The notes under the pieces were generated by a model. That model had not been told where the DNA came from. It was given only the letters and a program-made list of their open reading frames with translations, and ran no database searches. Shown piece by piece: positions 28,879 through 38,896 of a stretch of DNA of 64,000 nt. The translations under genes were made by a program, and so were the position numbers. The stretch is taken from contig MSTD01000013.1 in the NCBI GenBank assembly GCA_001942045.1, positions 1 to 64,000 on the forward strand, in the 5' to 3' direction. Within the stretch, counting starts at the first letter, position 1. Each line of letters opens with the position of its first letter. This DNA comes from Mycolicibacterium porcinum. Its GTDB lineage: Bacteria; Actinomycetota; Actinomycetes; Mycobacteriales; Mycobacteriaceae.

Positions 28879-28971
28879 ATGCATTCAGCGTCCGGCAAGA
28901 CGGAGAGCCATGTCTTGGCTCTCATTGCCGTGGGTTCGTGCGCTGTTGCAGACGTCGCCTGTTGTCGCTGA
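28879..28971 (+). CDS. Polycysteine leader peptide upstream of subI
   Basis: A 30-codon frame from ATG to TGA. Cysteine codons occur at position 21 and as a pair at 28-29 (ACCR at the end). The promoter arrangement is leaderless. It precedes the sulfate transport operon by 116 bases, so it fits a cysteine-responsive attenuator that raises sulfate uptake when charged Cys-tRNA is low. In the gap, CCTTTC at 29034-29039 complements the subI Shine-Dalgarno GAAAGG at 29076-29081. Confidence 0.75.
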   Translation: MHSASGKTESHVLALIAVGSCAVADVACCR

Positions 28972-29033
28972 CTCCAACCCGTCCGCGGTTTGGTGTCGGT
29001 GGCGCTAGCTCTACGCCCGGATACTCTTCTTCG

Positions 29034-29081
29034 CCTTTCCGCCTGACGGGACCTCGCATTGTCCGCTGTCCGCAAGAAAGG
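29034..29081 (+). promoter_or_regulatory. subI: Candidate SD-sequestering stem before subI
   Basis: CCTTTC at 29034-29039 is the exact complement of GAAAGG at 29076-29081, the ribosome-binding site of subI, whose GTG is at 29088. This would be the OFF structure of a cysteine leader switch. No folding energy was computed. Confidence 0.4.
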
Positions 29082-29087
29082 TCATCA

Positions 29088-30131
29088 GTGCCCATTTACA
29101 AGTCCAATCTCAGCAGGTTCTGGCGAACCGCCACCGTCCTGGCCACCACCGGCGTCCTCGCCGTGGGCTGCGGTGGCGGCGCGAGCGATGTCGCGGGCGG
29201 CGATCAGGGTGCGGCGGGTGCCGAAACCACGCTGACGCTCGTCGCCTACGCGGTGCCCGAACCCGGCTGGAGCAAGATCATCCCGGCGTTCGCCGCCACC
29301 GAGGAGGGCAAGGGCGTCGCGGTGCGGACGTCGTACGGTGCCTCGGGCGACCAGTCCCGGGCGGTGGCCGACGGCAAGCCGGCCGATCTGGTCAATTTCT
29401 CGGTCGAGCCCGACGTCACGCGGTTGGTCAAGGCCGACAAGGTGGCCGACGACTGGAGCGCGGGCAACACGAAGGGCATCCCGTTCGGTTCTGTGGTGTC
29501 ATTGGTGGTGCGCAAGGGTAACCCCAAGGGCATCAAAGACTGGGATGACCTGCTGCAGCCCGGGCTCGAGGTGGTCACCCCGAGTCCGCTGAGTTCGGGT
29601 TCGGCCAAGTGGAACCTGTTGGCGCCGTATGCCGCAAAGAGCAACGGCGGCAAGGATTCCGCGGCCGGTCTGGACTTCGTCAACAAGTTGGTCACCGAGC
29701 ACGTCAAGACCCGCCCGGGTTCGGGCCGGGAGGCCACCGACGTGTTCCTGCAGGGCACCGGCGACGTGCTGATCAGCTATGAGAACGAGGCGATCAACGT
29801 GGAGCGGCAGGGCAAGGACGTCGAGCACGTCAATCCGCCGCAGACCTTCAAGATCGAGAACCCGGTGGCCGTCGTCAAGACCAGCGCCCACGCCGACAAG
29901 GCCAGGGCCCTGGTGAACTTCCTGCTCACCGCCGAAGGACAGAAGATCTGGGCCGAGGCCGGATTCCGGCCGGTCGATCCGGCGGTGGCGGCGAACTTCG
30001 CCAAGGACTTCCCGACGCCCGAGAAGCTGTGGACGATCGCTGATCTGGGCGGATGGAAAGAGGTCGACCCGGCGTTGTTCGACAAGGAGAACGGCTCGAT
30101 CACCAAGATCTACAAGCAGGCGACTGGATGA
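29088..30131 (+). CDS. subI: Sulfate-binding lipoprotein of ABC transporter
   Basis: A 347-residue periplasmic sulfate-binding protein. The signal peptide ends with the lipobox LAVGC, so it is anchored by a lipid. Conserved family blocks are YAVPEPGWSKIIPAF, VRTSYGASGDQSRAVADGKPADLVNFS, TPSPLSSGSAKWNLLAPYAA and ISYENEAINVER. It delivers sulfate, or thiosulfate, to the CysT/CysW/CysA transporter. The GTG at 29088 is supported by AAGAAAGG upstream and by the complete signal peptide. It overlaps cysT by four bases. Confidence 0.95.
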   Translation: MPIYKSNLSRFWRTATVLATTGVLAVGCGGGASDVAGGDQGAAGAETTLTLVAYAVPEPGWSKIIPAFAATEEGKGVAVRTSYGASGDQSRAVADGKPADLVNFSVEPDVTRLVKADKVADDWSAGNTKGIPFGSVVSLVVRKGNPKGIKDWDDLLQPGLEVVTPSPLSSGSAKWNLLAPYAAKSNGGKDSAAGLDFVNKLVTEHVKTRPGSGREATDVFLQGTGDVLISYENEAINVERQGKDVEHVNPPQTFKIENPVAVVKTSAHADKARALVNFLLTAEGQKIWAEAGFRPVDPAVAANFAKDFPTPEKLWTIADLGGWKEVDPALFDKENGSITKIYKQATG

Positions 30132-31006
30132 CATCTGTAGCCCAGACCGATGCAGCCGAGCCCGATTCGGTTGCGCCCGCGCCGGGGGGTTCCACCCCCG
30201 GCGCGCGGCCCGGCCGCTACGGCAGCACCTCTCTGCGTGTAGGCGCCGCCTCGATCTGGTTGAGCGTTATCGTGCTGCTGCCGTTGGCCGCGATCCTGTG
30301 GCAGGCGGCAGGCGGCGGCTGGCACGCCTTCTGGCTGGCCGTCACCTCGAATGCGGCCGTGGAATCGTTCCGGGTCACTTTGACCATCTCGGCCGGCGTC
30401 ACCGTGGTGAACCTCGTCTTCGGGCTGATCGTGGCCTGGGTGCTGACCCGCGATGACTTCCCCGGCAAGCGGCTGGTCGACTCGGTGATCGACCTGCCGT
30501 TCGCGTTGCCGACCATCGTGGCCAGCCTGGTGATGCTGGCGCTGTACGGTCCGGCCAGCCCGGTTGGGCTGCACCTGCAGCACACCAAATGGGGCGTCGG
30601 TGTCGCGCTGCTGTTCGTCACGCTGCCGTTCGTGGTCCGCTCGGTGCAGCCGGTGCTGTTGGAACTGGACCGTGAGGTGGAGGAGGCCGCTGCGTCGTTG
30701 GGCGCCAACACCTTCACCATCCTGACCAAGATCATCCTGCCGGCCCTGCTGCCGTCATTGTTGTCCGGTGCCGGGCTCGCATTCTCCCGTGCCATCGGAG
30801 AATTCGGCTCGGTGGTGCTGATCGGTGGCGCGGTTCCGGGCGAGACCGAGGTGTCCTCGCAGTGGATCCGGACGTTGATCGAGAACGACGACCGCACCGG
30901 TGCCGCGGCGATTTCGATTGTGTTGCTGGTGATCTCGTTCGTGGTGCTGTTCGTGCTGCGTGCGGTGGGTTCGCGCGCGGCCAAGCGTGAGGAGCTCTCG
31001 GCATGA
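30128..31006 (+). CDS. cysT: Sulfate ABC transporter permease CysT
   Basis: A 292-residue inner-membrane permease with about six helices. The binding-protein-dependent transport loop EEAAASLGANTFTILTKIILPALLPSLLSGAGLAFSRAIGEFG is the EAA motif that contacts the ATPase. The N-terminal 35 residues are polar and Pro/Gly-rich. It pairs with CysW to form the sulfate channel. The ATG overlaps the subI stop and its stop overlaps the cysW ATG. Confidence 0.95.
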   Translation: MTSVAQTDAAEPDSVAPAPGGSTPGARPGRYGSTSLRVGAASIWLSVIVLLPLAAILWQAAGGGWHAFWLAVTSNAAVESFRVTLTISAGVTVVNLVFGLIVAWVLTRDDFPGKRLVDSVIDLPFALPTIVASLVMLALYGPASPVGLHLQHTKWGVGVALLFVTLPFVVRSVQPVLLELDREVEEAAASLGANTFTILTKIILPALLPSLLSGAGLAFSRAIGEFGSVVLIGGAVPGETEVSSQWIRTLIENDDRTGAAAISIVLLVISFVVLFVLRAVGSRAAKREELSA

Positions 31007-31824
31007 CGCTCTCACCGGCGGTGCGTTACCTGCTGCGCTTCCTGGCACTGGCCTACGTGGCGGTGCTGGTGGTGGTCCCGGTCGGGTTGATCCTGTGGCG
31101 CACATTCAGTCCCGGGATCGGCGCATTTTTCGCCTCGGTGGGCACACCGGCGGCCATCTCGGCCCTGCAGCTGTCGTTGTTGGTCGTGGCGATCGTCGTT
31201 CCGCTGAATGTGTTGTTCGGCGTTCCCACGGCGCTGGTGTTGGCGCGCAACCGGTTCCGCGGCAAGAGTGCCCTGCAGGCGATCATCGATCTGCCGTTCG
31301 CGGTGTCGCCGGTAGTGGTGGGTGTCGCGCTGATCCTGCTCTGGGGTTCGGCCGGGCTGCTCGGCTTCGTCGAGAACAACCTCGGATTCAAGATCATCTT
31401 CGGCTTCCCCGGCATCGTGCTGGCCAGCATCTTCGTCACGGTGCCGTTCGTGATCCGTGAGGTCGAGCCGGTGTTGCACGAGATCGGAACCGACCAGGAG
31501 GAAGCCGCCGCGACCCTGGGATCGACGTGGTGGCAGACGTTCTGGCGGATCACGCTGCCCTCGATCCGGTGGGGTCTGACCTACGGCATCGTGCTGACCA
31601 TCGCCCGCACGCTCGGTGAGTTCGGTGCGGTGATCATGGTGTCGTCGAACCTGCCGGGCACCTCTCAGACATTGACCCTGTTGGTGGCCGACCGCTACAA
31701 CCGCGGCACCGCCGAATCGGTGTACGGGGCGTACGCCATCTCGACATTGCTCATGGTTGTCGCCGTGATCGTCCTGGTCGTCCAGGTGGTCCTCGACCGA
31801 CGCCGAACCAAGGCCGCGCAGTAG
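31003..31824 (+). CDS. cysW: Sulfate ABC transporter permease CysW
   Basis: A 273-residue permease with six hydrophobic segments and the EAA loop [45 protein letters not shown]. Conserved CysW features include [20 protein letters not shown]. It forms the translocation pore with CysT. The ATGA overlap with cysT indicates coupled translation; cysA follows after 20 bases with its own GAAGGAGA. Confidence 0.95.
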   Translation: MTLSPAVRYLLRFLALAYVAVLVVVPVGLILWRTFSPGIGAFFASVGTPAAISALQLSLLVVAIVVPLNVLFGVPTALVLARNRFRGKSALQAIIDLPFAVSPVVVGVALILLWGSAGLLGFVENNLGFKIIFGFPGIVLASIFVTVPFVIREVEPVLHEIGTDQEEAAATLGSTWWQTFWRITLPSIRWGLTYGIVLTIARTLGEFGAVIMVSSNLPGTSQTLTLLVADRYNRGTAESVYGAYAISTLLMVVAVIVLVVQVVLDRRRTKAAQ

Positions 31825-31844
31825 GCCGAGAAGGAGACAGAGCT

Positions 31845-32894
31845 ATGACCGACGCGATCGTGGTTCGGGGCGCCAACAAGCATTACGGCGAGTTCGCAGC
31901 GCTCGACAACATCGACTTCGAGGTGCCGTCAGGTTCCCTGACCGCGCTGCTGGGCCCGAGTGGCTCGGGCAAGTCCACCCTGCTGCGCGCCATCGCGGGC
32001 CTGGACCAGCCCGACACCGGAACCATCACCATCAACGGCCGCGACGTCACCGGGGTACCGCCGCAGCGCCGCGGTATCGGGTTCGTGTTCCAGCACTACG
32101 CGGCGTTCAAGCACCTGACGGTGCGCGACAACGTGGCATTCGGCCTCAAGATCCGCAAGCGTCCCAAGGCCGAGATCAAGGAGAAGGTCGACAACCTGCT
32201 GGAAGTGGTGGGGCTGGCCGGTTTCCAGACCCGCTATCCCAACCAGCTCTCCGGAGGGCAGCGTCAGCGCATGGCCCTGGCGCGCGCCTTGGCGGTGGAC
32301 CCGCAGGTGCTGCTGCTCGACGAGCCGTTCGGGGCGCTGGACGCCAAGGTGCGGGACGACCTGCGCACCTGGTTGCGCCGCCTGCACGACGAGGTCCACG
32401 TGACCACGGTGCTGGTGACGCACGACCAGGCCGAGGCGCTGGATGTGGCGGATCGGATCGCGGTGCTCAACAAGGGCCGGATCGAGCAGGTCGGCTCGCC
32501 GACCGAGGTATACGACGAGCCGGCGAACGCGTTCGTGATGTCGTTCCTGGGGGCGGTCTCGGAGCTGAACGGCATCCTGGTGCGCCCGCATGACATTCGG
32601 GTCGGCCGGAACCCGGAGCTGGCCGTCGCCGCCGGTGATGGCACCGCCGAGGCCACCGGGGTGTTGCGGGCCACCATCGATCGCATCGTCATGCTGGGCT
32701 TCGAGGTGCGGGTCGAACTGACCAGTGCCGCAACCCATGTGCCTTTCACCGCACAGATCACCCGCGGTGACGCCGAGGCGCTGGGGCTGCGCGAGGGCGA
32801 CACGGTCTATGTGCGGGCCACGCGCGTTCCGCAGATCGCCGGGGGAGTGCAGGTTCCGGCGAGTAACGAGGACGAGCCCCTGACCGTCAGCTGA
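31845..32894 (+). CDS. cysA: Sulfate ABC transporter ATP-binding protein CysA
   Basis: A 349-residue ABC ATPase. Walker [10 protein letters not shown] is at 37-45, the signature LSGGQ at 135-139 and Walker B LLLDEP at 156-161. The C-terminal part contains an OB-type (TOBE) region beginning [13 protein letters not shown]. It energises sulfate and thiosulfate import by CysTW. The gene ends inside a 26-base palindrome that separates it from the convergent CstR-like gene. Confidence 0.95.
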   Translation: MTDAIVVRGANKHYGEFAALDNIDFEVPSGSLTALLGPSGSGKSTLLRAIAGLDQPDTGTITINGRDVTGVPPQRRGIGFVFQHYAAFKHLTVRDNVAFGLKIRKRPKAEIKEKVDNLLEVVGLAGFQTRYPNQLSGGQRQRMALARALAVDPQVLLLDEPFGALDAKVRDDLRTWLRRLHDEVHVTTVLVTHDQAEALDVADRIAVLNKGRIEQVGSPTEVYDEPANAFVMSFLGAVSELNGILVRPHDIRVGRNPELAVAAGDGTAEATGVLRATIDRIVMLGFEVRVELTSAATHVPFTAQITRGDAEALGLREGDTVYVRATRVPQIAGGVQVPASNEDEPLTVS

Positions 32895-32903
32895 CGGTCA
32901 GGG
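32878..32903. terminator. 26-base perfect palindrome between convergent cysA and CstR-like gene
   Basis: The segment reads the same on both strands: CCCTGACCGTCAG on the left half, its exact complement on the right. It spans the cysA TGA (32892-32894) and lies nine bases from the stop of the CstR-like gene. As RNA it would form an 11-bp stem with a four-base loop in either direction, so it is best read as a bidirectional terminator; a protein-binding site is an alternative. Confidence 0.6.
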
Positions 32904-32911
32904 CCACTCGG

Positions 32912-34093
<1,182 letters not shown>

Positions 34094-34097
<4 letters not shown>

Positions 34098-34690
34098 GCC
34101 AACGCGCCGGAAGGTGCCTGCTTGGAACCGATCAGCTTCTCGACGACACTCTGCGCATCACAGGACGCACCCCGGTTGTACGGCAGCTTGGCCAGCATCA
34201 TGCCCATCGCGCAGGTGTTCGTCAGTGCCGCGGTCGTCAACCCGGCCCCGATCCCCGCCGCGACCCACTTCAGCTTGGGGGAGGCGATGCTGCCCAAGAT
34301 GCTGCTCAGCACGATCGAGCCCGCGACGAGACGCACCTGGCGCTCCAGGTCCCACCGCTGCACACCGCGACGCACCCCGAAACCCTTGTCCTGCCAGGCG
34401 GTCATGCCACCGTCGAGGATCGATACGTTCGGCAGACCCGCGTCACGCAACGTCTCGCCGGCGGTGGTGGCCCGCTGCCCCGACCGGCACACCAACACGA
34501 CGTCCTCGTCGAGGTGCTGGGCGATCTCGTCGCGGTGTTCCTGCAACAGATCCAGCGGAACGTTGTACGCGCCAGGGATATGGGCGGTTTCGAACTCGCC
34601 GGGTGTGCGCACATCGATCACCCGCGGGCCGGTGCCGGCCTGCTTGCGCTCGTTCAGTTCTGCGGCGTCGATGATCGACGAGGTGGACAT
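34094..34690 (-). CDS. Rhodanese fused to DUF2892 membrane domain
   Basis: A 198-residue protein. Residues 1-105 are a single rhodanese domain with active loop CRSGQR. The remainder (VRLVAGSIVLSSILGS... TAALTNTCAMGMMLAKLPYN) is a DUF2892 two-helix membrane segment, as in E. coli YgaP. It would transfer persulfide sulfur at the membrane, next to SQR. Start and upstream SQR stop share one base, indicating coupled translation. Confidence 0.88.
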
Positions 34691-35901
34691 CAGGCAAGAC
34701 CTTTCAACATCAGGTTCCAGTACATGGCGGGCAGTCCGTACTTCTTCAGGTACCAGTACGGCCGGTGCGGCTTCACCGGATCGAGTAGGGGGAAGGAAGG
34801 TTTGAGGGCGAAGTCGTAGTCGAACTCGGCCAGCAACATGTCGTGCGAGGACGTCACGATGGGGCAGGACGCATAGCCGTCGTAGGACCCCGTCAGCGGG
34901 CGTCCGCTGAGGACCGCACCGATGTTCTCGACCACCGCGGGCGCCTGCTTGCGAATGGCCGCCCCGGTTTTCGAGTTCGGCGACGATCCGGCATCACCGA
35001 GGGCGAACACATTCGGGTAGCGCACGTGCTGCATGGTGTGCTTGTCGATGTCGACGTACCCGTTGGCGTCGCCGCCGACATGGCTCGTCGACAGCGGGCT
35101 GGTCTTGATCCAGTCCGGCGCCGACTGGTGCGGAACCGCGTGCAGCACGTCGTAGGGCAGCGTGGCCTCGGTACCGTCCGCGATGTTGGTCATCGTCACC
35201 TTGCGGGACGCCGAATCGATGGACCGCACTTCACTTCCGGTGTGTAGCTGGATGCCGTAGTCGGCGATGACCTTGTCCAGGTTGTCGGCGATCGCGGGGA
35301 TCCCGAAGATCCGTGGGGTCGGGACCACCAGGTGCACGTCGATCTTGTCGAGCACGCCCTGCCGCCGCCAGTGATCGCAGGCCAGATAGGCGATCTTCTG
35401 GGGCGCCCCGGCGCACTTGATCGGCCCCGACGGCATGGTGAACACGGCCGTCCCGGACCGGGTGTTGCGGATGAACTCCCAGGTGCGCGGCGCGAGATCG
35501 TAGAGATAGTTCGACGAGACGCCGTCCTTGCCGAGGGTGTCGGACAGACCCTCGGTGCGGTCCCAGTCCAGTTGGATGCCCGGCGCCACCACGAGTACGT
35601 CGTAGCCGTACGTCGTGCCGTCGGCACATGTGACTGTGTTGGCATCCGGGTCGACGGCCGTGACCGCGGTCTTGATCCAGGTGGCGCCGCGCGGCATGAC
35701 CGAGCCTTCGGCCCGCTCGGTCTCGGCGGCGGTGGCCTGGCCGCCGCCCACCAGGGTCCACAACGGTTGGTAGTAGTGCTTGTCGGACGGCTCGATGATC
35801 GCCACGTCGCGGTACTGCTTGCGCAGCAACCGGGCCGCCACGGTGATCCCGGCTGTGCCGCCGCCGATGATCAGGACCTCGTGCTTGACTGGGGTCGACA
35901 T
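34690..35901 (-). CDS. Sulfide:quinone oxidoreductase, type II-like
   Basis: A 403-residue FAD protein. The N-terminal Rossmann motif is IIGGGTAGITVAARL and the second FAD block VFALGDAGSSPNSKTGAAIRKQAP is near 298-321. Redox cysteines are in IKCAGAPQKI (Cys163) and ASCPIV (Cys346), the arrangement of SQR rather than NADH dehydrogenase. SQR oxidises sulfide to protein-bound persulfide and passes electrons to menaquinone. Its neighbours (persulfide dioxygenase-rhodanese upstream, rhodanese-DUF2892 downstream) would process the persulfide. Confidence 0.9.
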   Translation of the reverse strand: MSTPVKHEVLIIGGGTAGITVAARLLRKQYRDVAIIEPSDKHYYQPLWTLVGGGQATAAETERAEGSVMPRGATWIKTAVTAVDPDANTVTCADGTTYGYDVLVVAPGIQLDWDRTEGLSDTLGKDGVSSNYLYDLAPRTWEFIRNTRSGTAVFTMPSGPIKCAGAPQKIAYLACDHWRRQGVLDKIDVHLVVPTPRIFGIPAIADNLDKVIADYGIQLHTGSEVRSIDSASRKVTMTNIADGTEATLPYDVLHAVPHQSAPDWIKTSPLSTSHVGGDANGYVDIDKHTMQHVRYPNVFALGDAGSSPNSKTGAAIRKQAPAVVENIGAVLSGRPLTGSYDGYASCPIVTSSHDMLLAEFDYDFALKPSFPLLDPVKPHRPYWYLKKYGLPAMYWNLMLKGLA

Positions 35902-35940
35902 ACTCGCTGTGTTTTCCTGTCTCTCAGAGGGTGTGCGATG

Positions 35941-37320
35941 TCAGGCGGCGTGGGTGCTGTCAGCCCAGGCGCCGTAGCCGCCCAGGATGTCGCTGACATC
36001 GGTGAAGCCGCGCTGACGCAGCAGGCTGGCCGCCACAGAAGAGCGGTAGCCGCCGGCGCAGTACACCACGGTCGGGCGTGTCCGATCCAATTCGTCGGTC
36101 CGGTCCGCCAGCTGACCCACCGGGATGTTGACCGCGCTCGGGATCATCCCCGCCTCGGTCTCGCCGGGATTGCGCACGTCGACGATCTGCAGGTCTGCGA
36201 CTGCGGCCGCTCGCTCGTCGAACGCGGTGGCGGTCAACCGGGAGGCGACCGTCACATCGTCCTGGTTCTCGAACATCGTCCGCTCCGGGTTGTCGAGGTA
36301 ACCCAGCACCCGGTCGAACCCGATGCGAGCCAGCCGGTTCTTGCCCTCGCGCTCCTCGCCCGGGTCGGTGACCAGCACGATGTCGGCGTCGGGTTTGACC
36401 ACCGATCCGGCGAACTCGGCGTAGCGCCCGGCCAGCCCGATGTTGATCGCGTTGCGCAGGTGACCCAGCGCGAAATCCTCGGGGCTGCGGCCGTCGATCA
36501 ACATGGCTCCGTCTGCGACGGCGTCGGTGGCCTGACGGTAGTCCAGCGCGTCCGGCATCGCCTCCTCGTCGAGCAGGGCGCGGTCCTTGCGGTTGAGGAT
36601 CGCGTCGTAGACGAAGTAGCCCGGGGCGGGTGGTTGACCGGCGGTGACCAGCTCGATGAAGGACTGCTTGTCTGGTGCCCGCAGCGCGTAGTTGGTCTGC
36701 TTCTGCTCGCCCAGGGTGGACGACAGTTCGGTGGACAGGTTCTTGCCACACGCCGAGCCCGCGCCGTGGGCCGGGAAGACCCGGGTGGCATCGGGCAAGG
36801 TCAGTAGCTTCTCGTGCAGTGAGTGGTAGAGCTTGTCGGCCAGCTCGTCGCGGGTGAAGCCGATCGAGGCGAGCAGGTCGGGACGCCCGACGTCGCCGAT
36901 GAACAGGGTGTCGCCGGTCAGGACGCCGTAGGGCACGTCGTCGTCGGTGTGCTCGTAGACCACGATGCTCATCGATTCGGGAGTGTGGCCGGGGGTGTGG
37001 CGGAACTCCAACACCACTTCGCCCAGTGAAATGCGTTGGCCGTCTTCGACTCCCATGTGGTCGAACTCCGGCTGGGCGACTGACGAGTACACGATCGCGG
37101 CACCGGTGGCCTCGGCCAGCTCGAGGTGGCCGGACAGGAAGTCGGCGTGGAAGTGCGTTTCGATCACGTGGGTGATCTGCATACCGAGCTTCTCGGCGTC
37201 GGCAACATATTCGGAGACGTCGCGCTGCGGGTCGACGACGACGGCGCGCCCGGATGACTCATCACCGATCAGGTACGACGCGTGGGACAGACAGTCCAGG
37301 TAGTACTGGATGAACTTCAT
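35941..37320 (-). CDS. Persulfide dioxygenase-rhodanese fusion protein (CstB-like)
   Basis: A 459-residue protein. The N-terminal metallo-beta-lactamase domain carries THFHADF at 55-61 and His65, the non-heme iron site of ETHE1-type persulfide dioxygenases, plus HTPGHTPES and FPAHGAGSACG. Two rhodanese domains follow: the first lacks an active cysteine (DIVLVTDPGEE), the second has CAGGYR (Cys421). This architecture matches CstB, which oxidises persulfides and yields thiosulfate. ATG 37320 is preceded by AAGGAG. Two palindromic operators lie upstream. Confidence 0.92.
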   Translation of the reverse strand: MKFIQYYLDCLSHASYLIGDESSGRAVVVDPQRDVSEYVADAEKLGMQITHVIETHFHADFLSGHLELAEATGAAIVYSSVAQPEFDHMGVEDGQRISLGEVVLEFRHTPGHTPESMSIVVYEHTDDDVPYGVLTGDTLFIGDVGRPDLLASIGFTRDELADKLYHSLHEKLLTLPDATRVFPAHGAGSACGKNLSTELSSTLGEQKQTNYALRAPDKQSFIELVTAGQPPAPGYFVYDAILNRKDRALLDEEAMPDALDYRQATDAVADGAMLIDGRSPEDFALGHLRNAINIGLAGRYAEFAGSVVKPDADIVLVTDPGEEREGKNRLARIGFDRVLGYLDNPERTMFENQDDVTVASRLTATAFDERAAAVADLQIVDVRNPGETEAGMIPSAVNIPVGQLADRTDELDRTRPTVVYCAGGYRSSVAASLLRQRGFTDVSDILGGYGAWADSTHAA

Positions 37321-37348
37321 TGTTCGACTCCTTGACGGGTGCATCTGC

Positions 37349-37397
37349 ATACCTAGGGGGGTATACCAATACCGTCGAATATACCCCTTGGGGTATA
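37349..37397. promoter_or_regulatory. Two CstR-type operators upstream of the persulfide operon
   Basis: The distal site is the perfect palindrome TATACCCCTTGGGGTATA at 37380-37397. The proximal site is a less perfect copy with ATACC at 37349-37353 and GGTAT at 37360-37364. They precede the persulfide dioxygenase gene and share TATACCC/GGGTATA arms with the site at 33210. Their spacing would allow binding of two repressor tetramers over the promoter. Confidence 0.75.
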
Positions 37398-37415
37398 GGA
37401 GTCAAGCTCATGAAG

Positions 37416-37442
37416 ACGCCCCCGGGCGGTACCCGGGGGCGT
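37416..37442 (-). terminator. Strong hairpin downstream of the chelatase gene
   Basis: ACGCCCCCGGG at 37416-37426 and its exact complement at 37432-37442 form an 11-bp GC-rich stem with a five-base loop. It begins 24 bases after the chelatase stop, so it fits the terminator of the nirA-cysH-chelatase operon and insulates the persulfide promoter. No U-tract is present. Confidence 0.65.
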
Positions 37443-37465
37443 GATTGCTGTGCGTGCGGCTGCGG

Positions 37466-38179
37466 TCAGGCGGCGAAGCCGGCGCTGCGTGCGGCGAGCG
37501 CCTCTTCGTAGCGATCCAGCACGGTGGCCGCCACCAGGCGATGTGCGCCAAGCGGTTCAGCCATCGGAATGCCTGCGCTGCAAGCGAATTCGGCAACCCG
37601 GTCGGTGATCCGGCCGTGTGCCAGGAACCAGGGCGCGATCACCAGGCGGCGCGCGCCGCGTTGCCGTAAACGCTCGACGGCCTCCGGAAGGGACGGCGTC
37701 TGTCCTGTGGCGAAGGCCACGTGGGTACCGACCCAGCGGGTACCCTCGGCCAGCGCTGCGGTCAGTGCGGCGGTGCGGGCGTTGGCGTCGGGATGCGACG
37801 AGCCCACGCCGACCAGGATCACGCCGAGATCGGCGTCGAACCGGGACACTCCCACCGCGGTCAGCCGCTCCCGCACCACCTGCAGCAGGCGGGGATCGTC
37901 GCCGAGCACGTCAGCCTGGGTCACCGCGGCGCCCGAACCGGCGATCAGCCCGGGAATGTCGATCCGGGCGTGATAGGCGCTGCCGAGCAATAACGGCACC
38001 ACCACGGCGCCGGGCTCCACGTCGGGCAGCACCTCGGTGAGGTTGGGTGCGTTCTGCTCACAGAACGCGACCCGCACCTCGGTGTCGGCCAGCAGGCGGC
38101 GCAGATGTCCGCCGATGGCATGCGCATTCGCCGCCGAACGCGGGTCCGCGCTGCCGTGTGCCGTGAGTACGAGCGTCAC
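37466..38179 (-). CDS. CbiX-type sirohydrochlorin ferrochelatase (Rv2393-like)
   Basis: A 237-residue chelatase. The catalytic N-terminus is LTAHGSADPRS and the second half-repeat has GVILVGVGSSHPDANART. CbiX-type enzymes insert iron or cobalt into sirohydrochlorin. Beside nirA, which needs siroheme, iron insertion is the likely reaction. It follows cysH by seven bases, forming nirA-cysH-chelatase in one operon. Confidence 0.88.
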   Translation of the reverse strand: MTLVLTAHGSADPRSAANAHAIGGHLRRLLADTEVRVAFCEQNAPNLTEVLPDVEPGAVVVPLLLGSAYHARIDIPGLIAGSGAAVTQADVLGDDPRLLQVVRERLTAVGVSRFDADLGVILVGVGSSHPDANARTAALTAALAEGTRWVGTHVAFATGQTPSLPEAVERLRQRGARRLVIAPWFLAHGRITDRVAEFACSAGIPMAEPLGAHRLVAATVLDRYEEALAARSAGFAA

Positions 38180-38186
38180 AGAGACC

Positions 38187-38888
38187 TCACGAGGCGTGCA
38201 GCCCGCACTCCGTCTTGGCCTGGCCGGCCCACCGGCCGCTGCGCGGATCGGCGCCTTCGGCCGGCTTGGTGGTGCACGGGGCGCAGCCGATCGATGGGTA
38301 GCCGTCGTAGACGAGGGGATTGACCAGGATGTCGTTGGCCTCGATGTAGGCCTGCATCTCGTCGTCGGACCAGGCCGCGATCGGGTTGATCTTCACCAGG
38401 CCGAAGGCGGCATCCCAGCTGATCAGCGGGGCGTTGGCGCGCGTCGGCGCCTCCACCCGCCGGATACCGGTGACCCATGCGCTGTAGCCCGCCAGGGCCT
38501 TCCTCAGCGGTTCGACCTTGCGCATCCGGCAGCAGGCTGCGGCGTCGCGGGCGAACAGGTCCTTGCCGTGCAGCTCATCCTGCCGGGCGACGCTGTTCTC
38601 GGGATGGACGTTCACCACGTTCACGCCGTACACCTGCTCCACGGCATCGCGGGTGCCGATGGTCTCGGCGAAGTGGTAGCCGGTGTCGAGGAACAGCACG
38701 TCGACGCCCGGGCGCACCTTGGCCGCCATCTCGACGAGCACGGCATCCTGCATGTTGGACGCCACGACGTAGTTGCCACCGAAGTGCTTGTCGGTCCAGC
38801 GCAGGAGCTCCTCGGCGCCGGCGTCAGCCAACTCGGCCGCACCGCGCTCGGCCAGCTCGATCAATTCCGCTTCAGTCAATGTGCTCAT
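38187..38888 (-). CDS. cysH: Adenylylsulfate (APS) reductase
   Basis: A 233-residue CysH enzyme. The [4Fe-4S] cysteines are the pair Cys119-Cys120 and Cys202/Cys205 (GCAPC), which mark an APS rather than PAPS reductase. The catalytic cysteine is in the C-terminal ECGLH (Cys228). The PP-loop-type region contains SNMQDAVLVEM and FLDTGYHFAET. It reduces adenylylsulfate to sulfite using thioredoxin; sulfite then goes to NirA, encoded directly upstream. ATG 38888 is eight bases after the nirA stop. Confidence 0.95.
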   Translation of the reverse strand: MSTLTEAELIELAERGAAELADAGAEELLRWTDKHFGGNYVVASNMQDAVLVEMAAKVRPGVDVLFLDTGYHFAETIGTRDAVEQVYGVNVVNVHPENSVARQDELHGKDLFARDAAACCRMRKVEPLRKALAGYSAWVTGIRRVEAPTRANAPLISWDAAFGLVKINPIAAWSDDEMQAYIEANDILVNPLVYDGYPSIGCAPCTTKPAEGADPRSGRWAGQAKTECGLHAS

Positions 38889-38896
38889 CTCGCGAT

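Noticed and set aside
28938-29087. Upstream extension of subI with a Cys/Arg-rich start
   Set aside because: It lies partly inside the leader peptide in a different frame. The real signal peptide starts at GTG 29088 with a ribosome-binding site.
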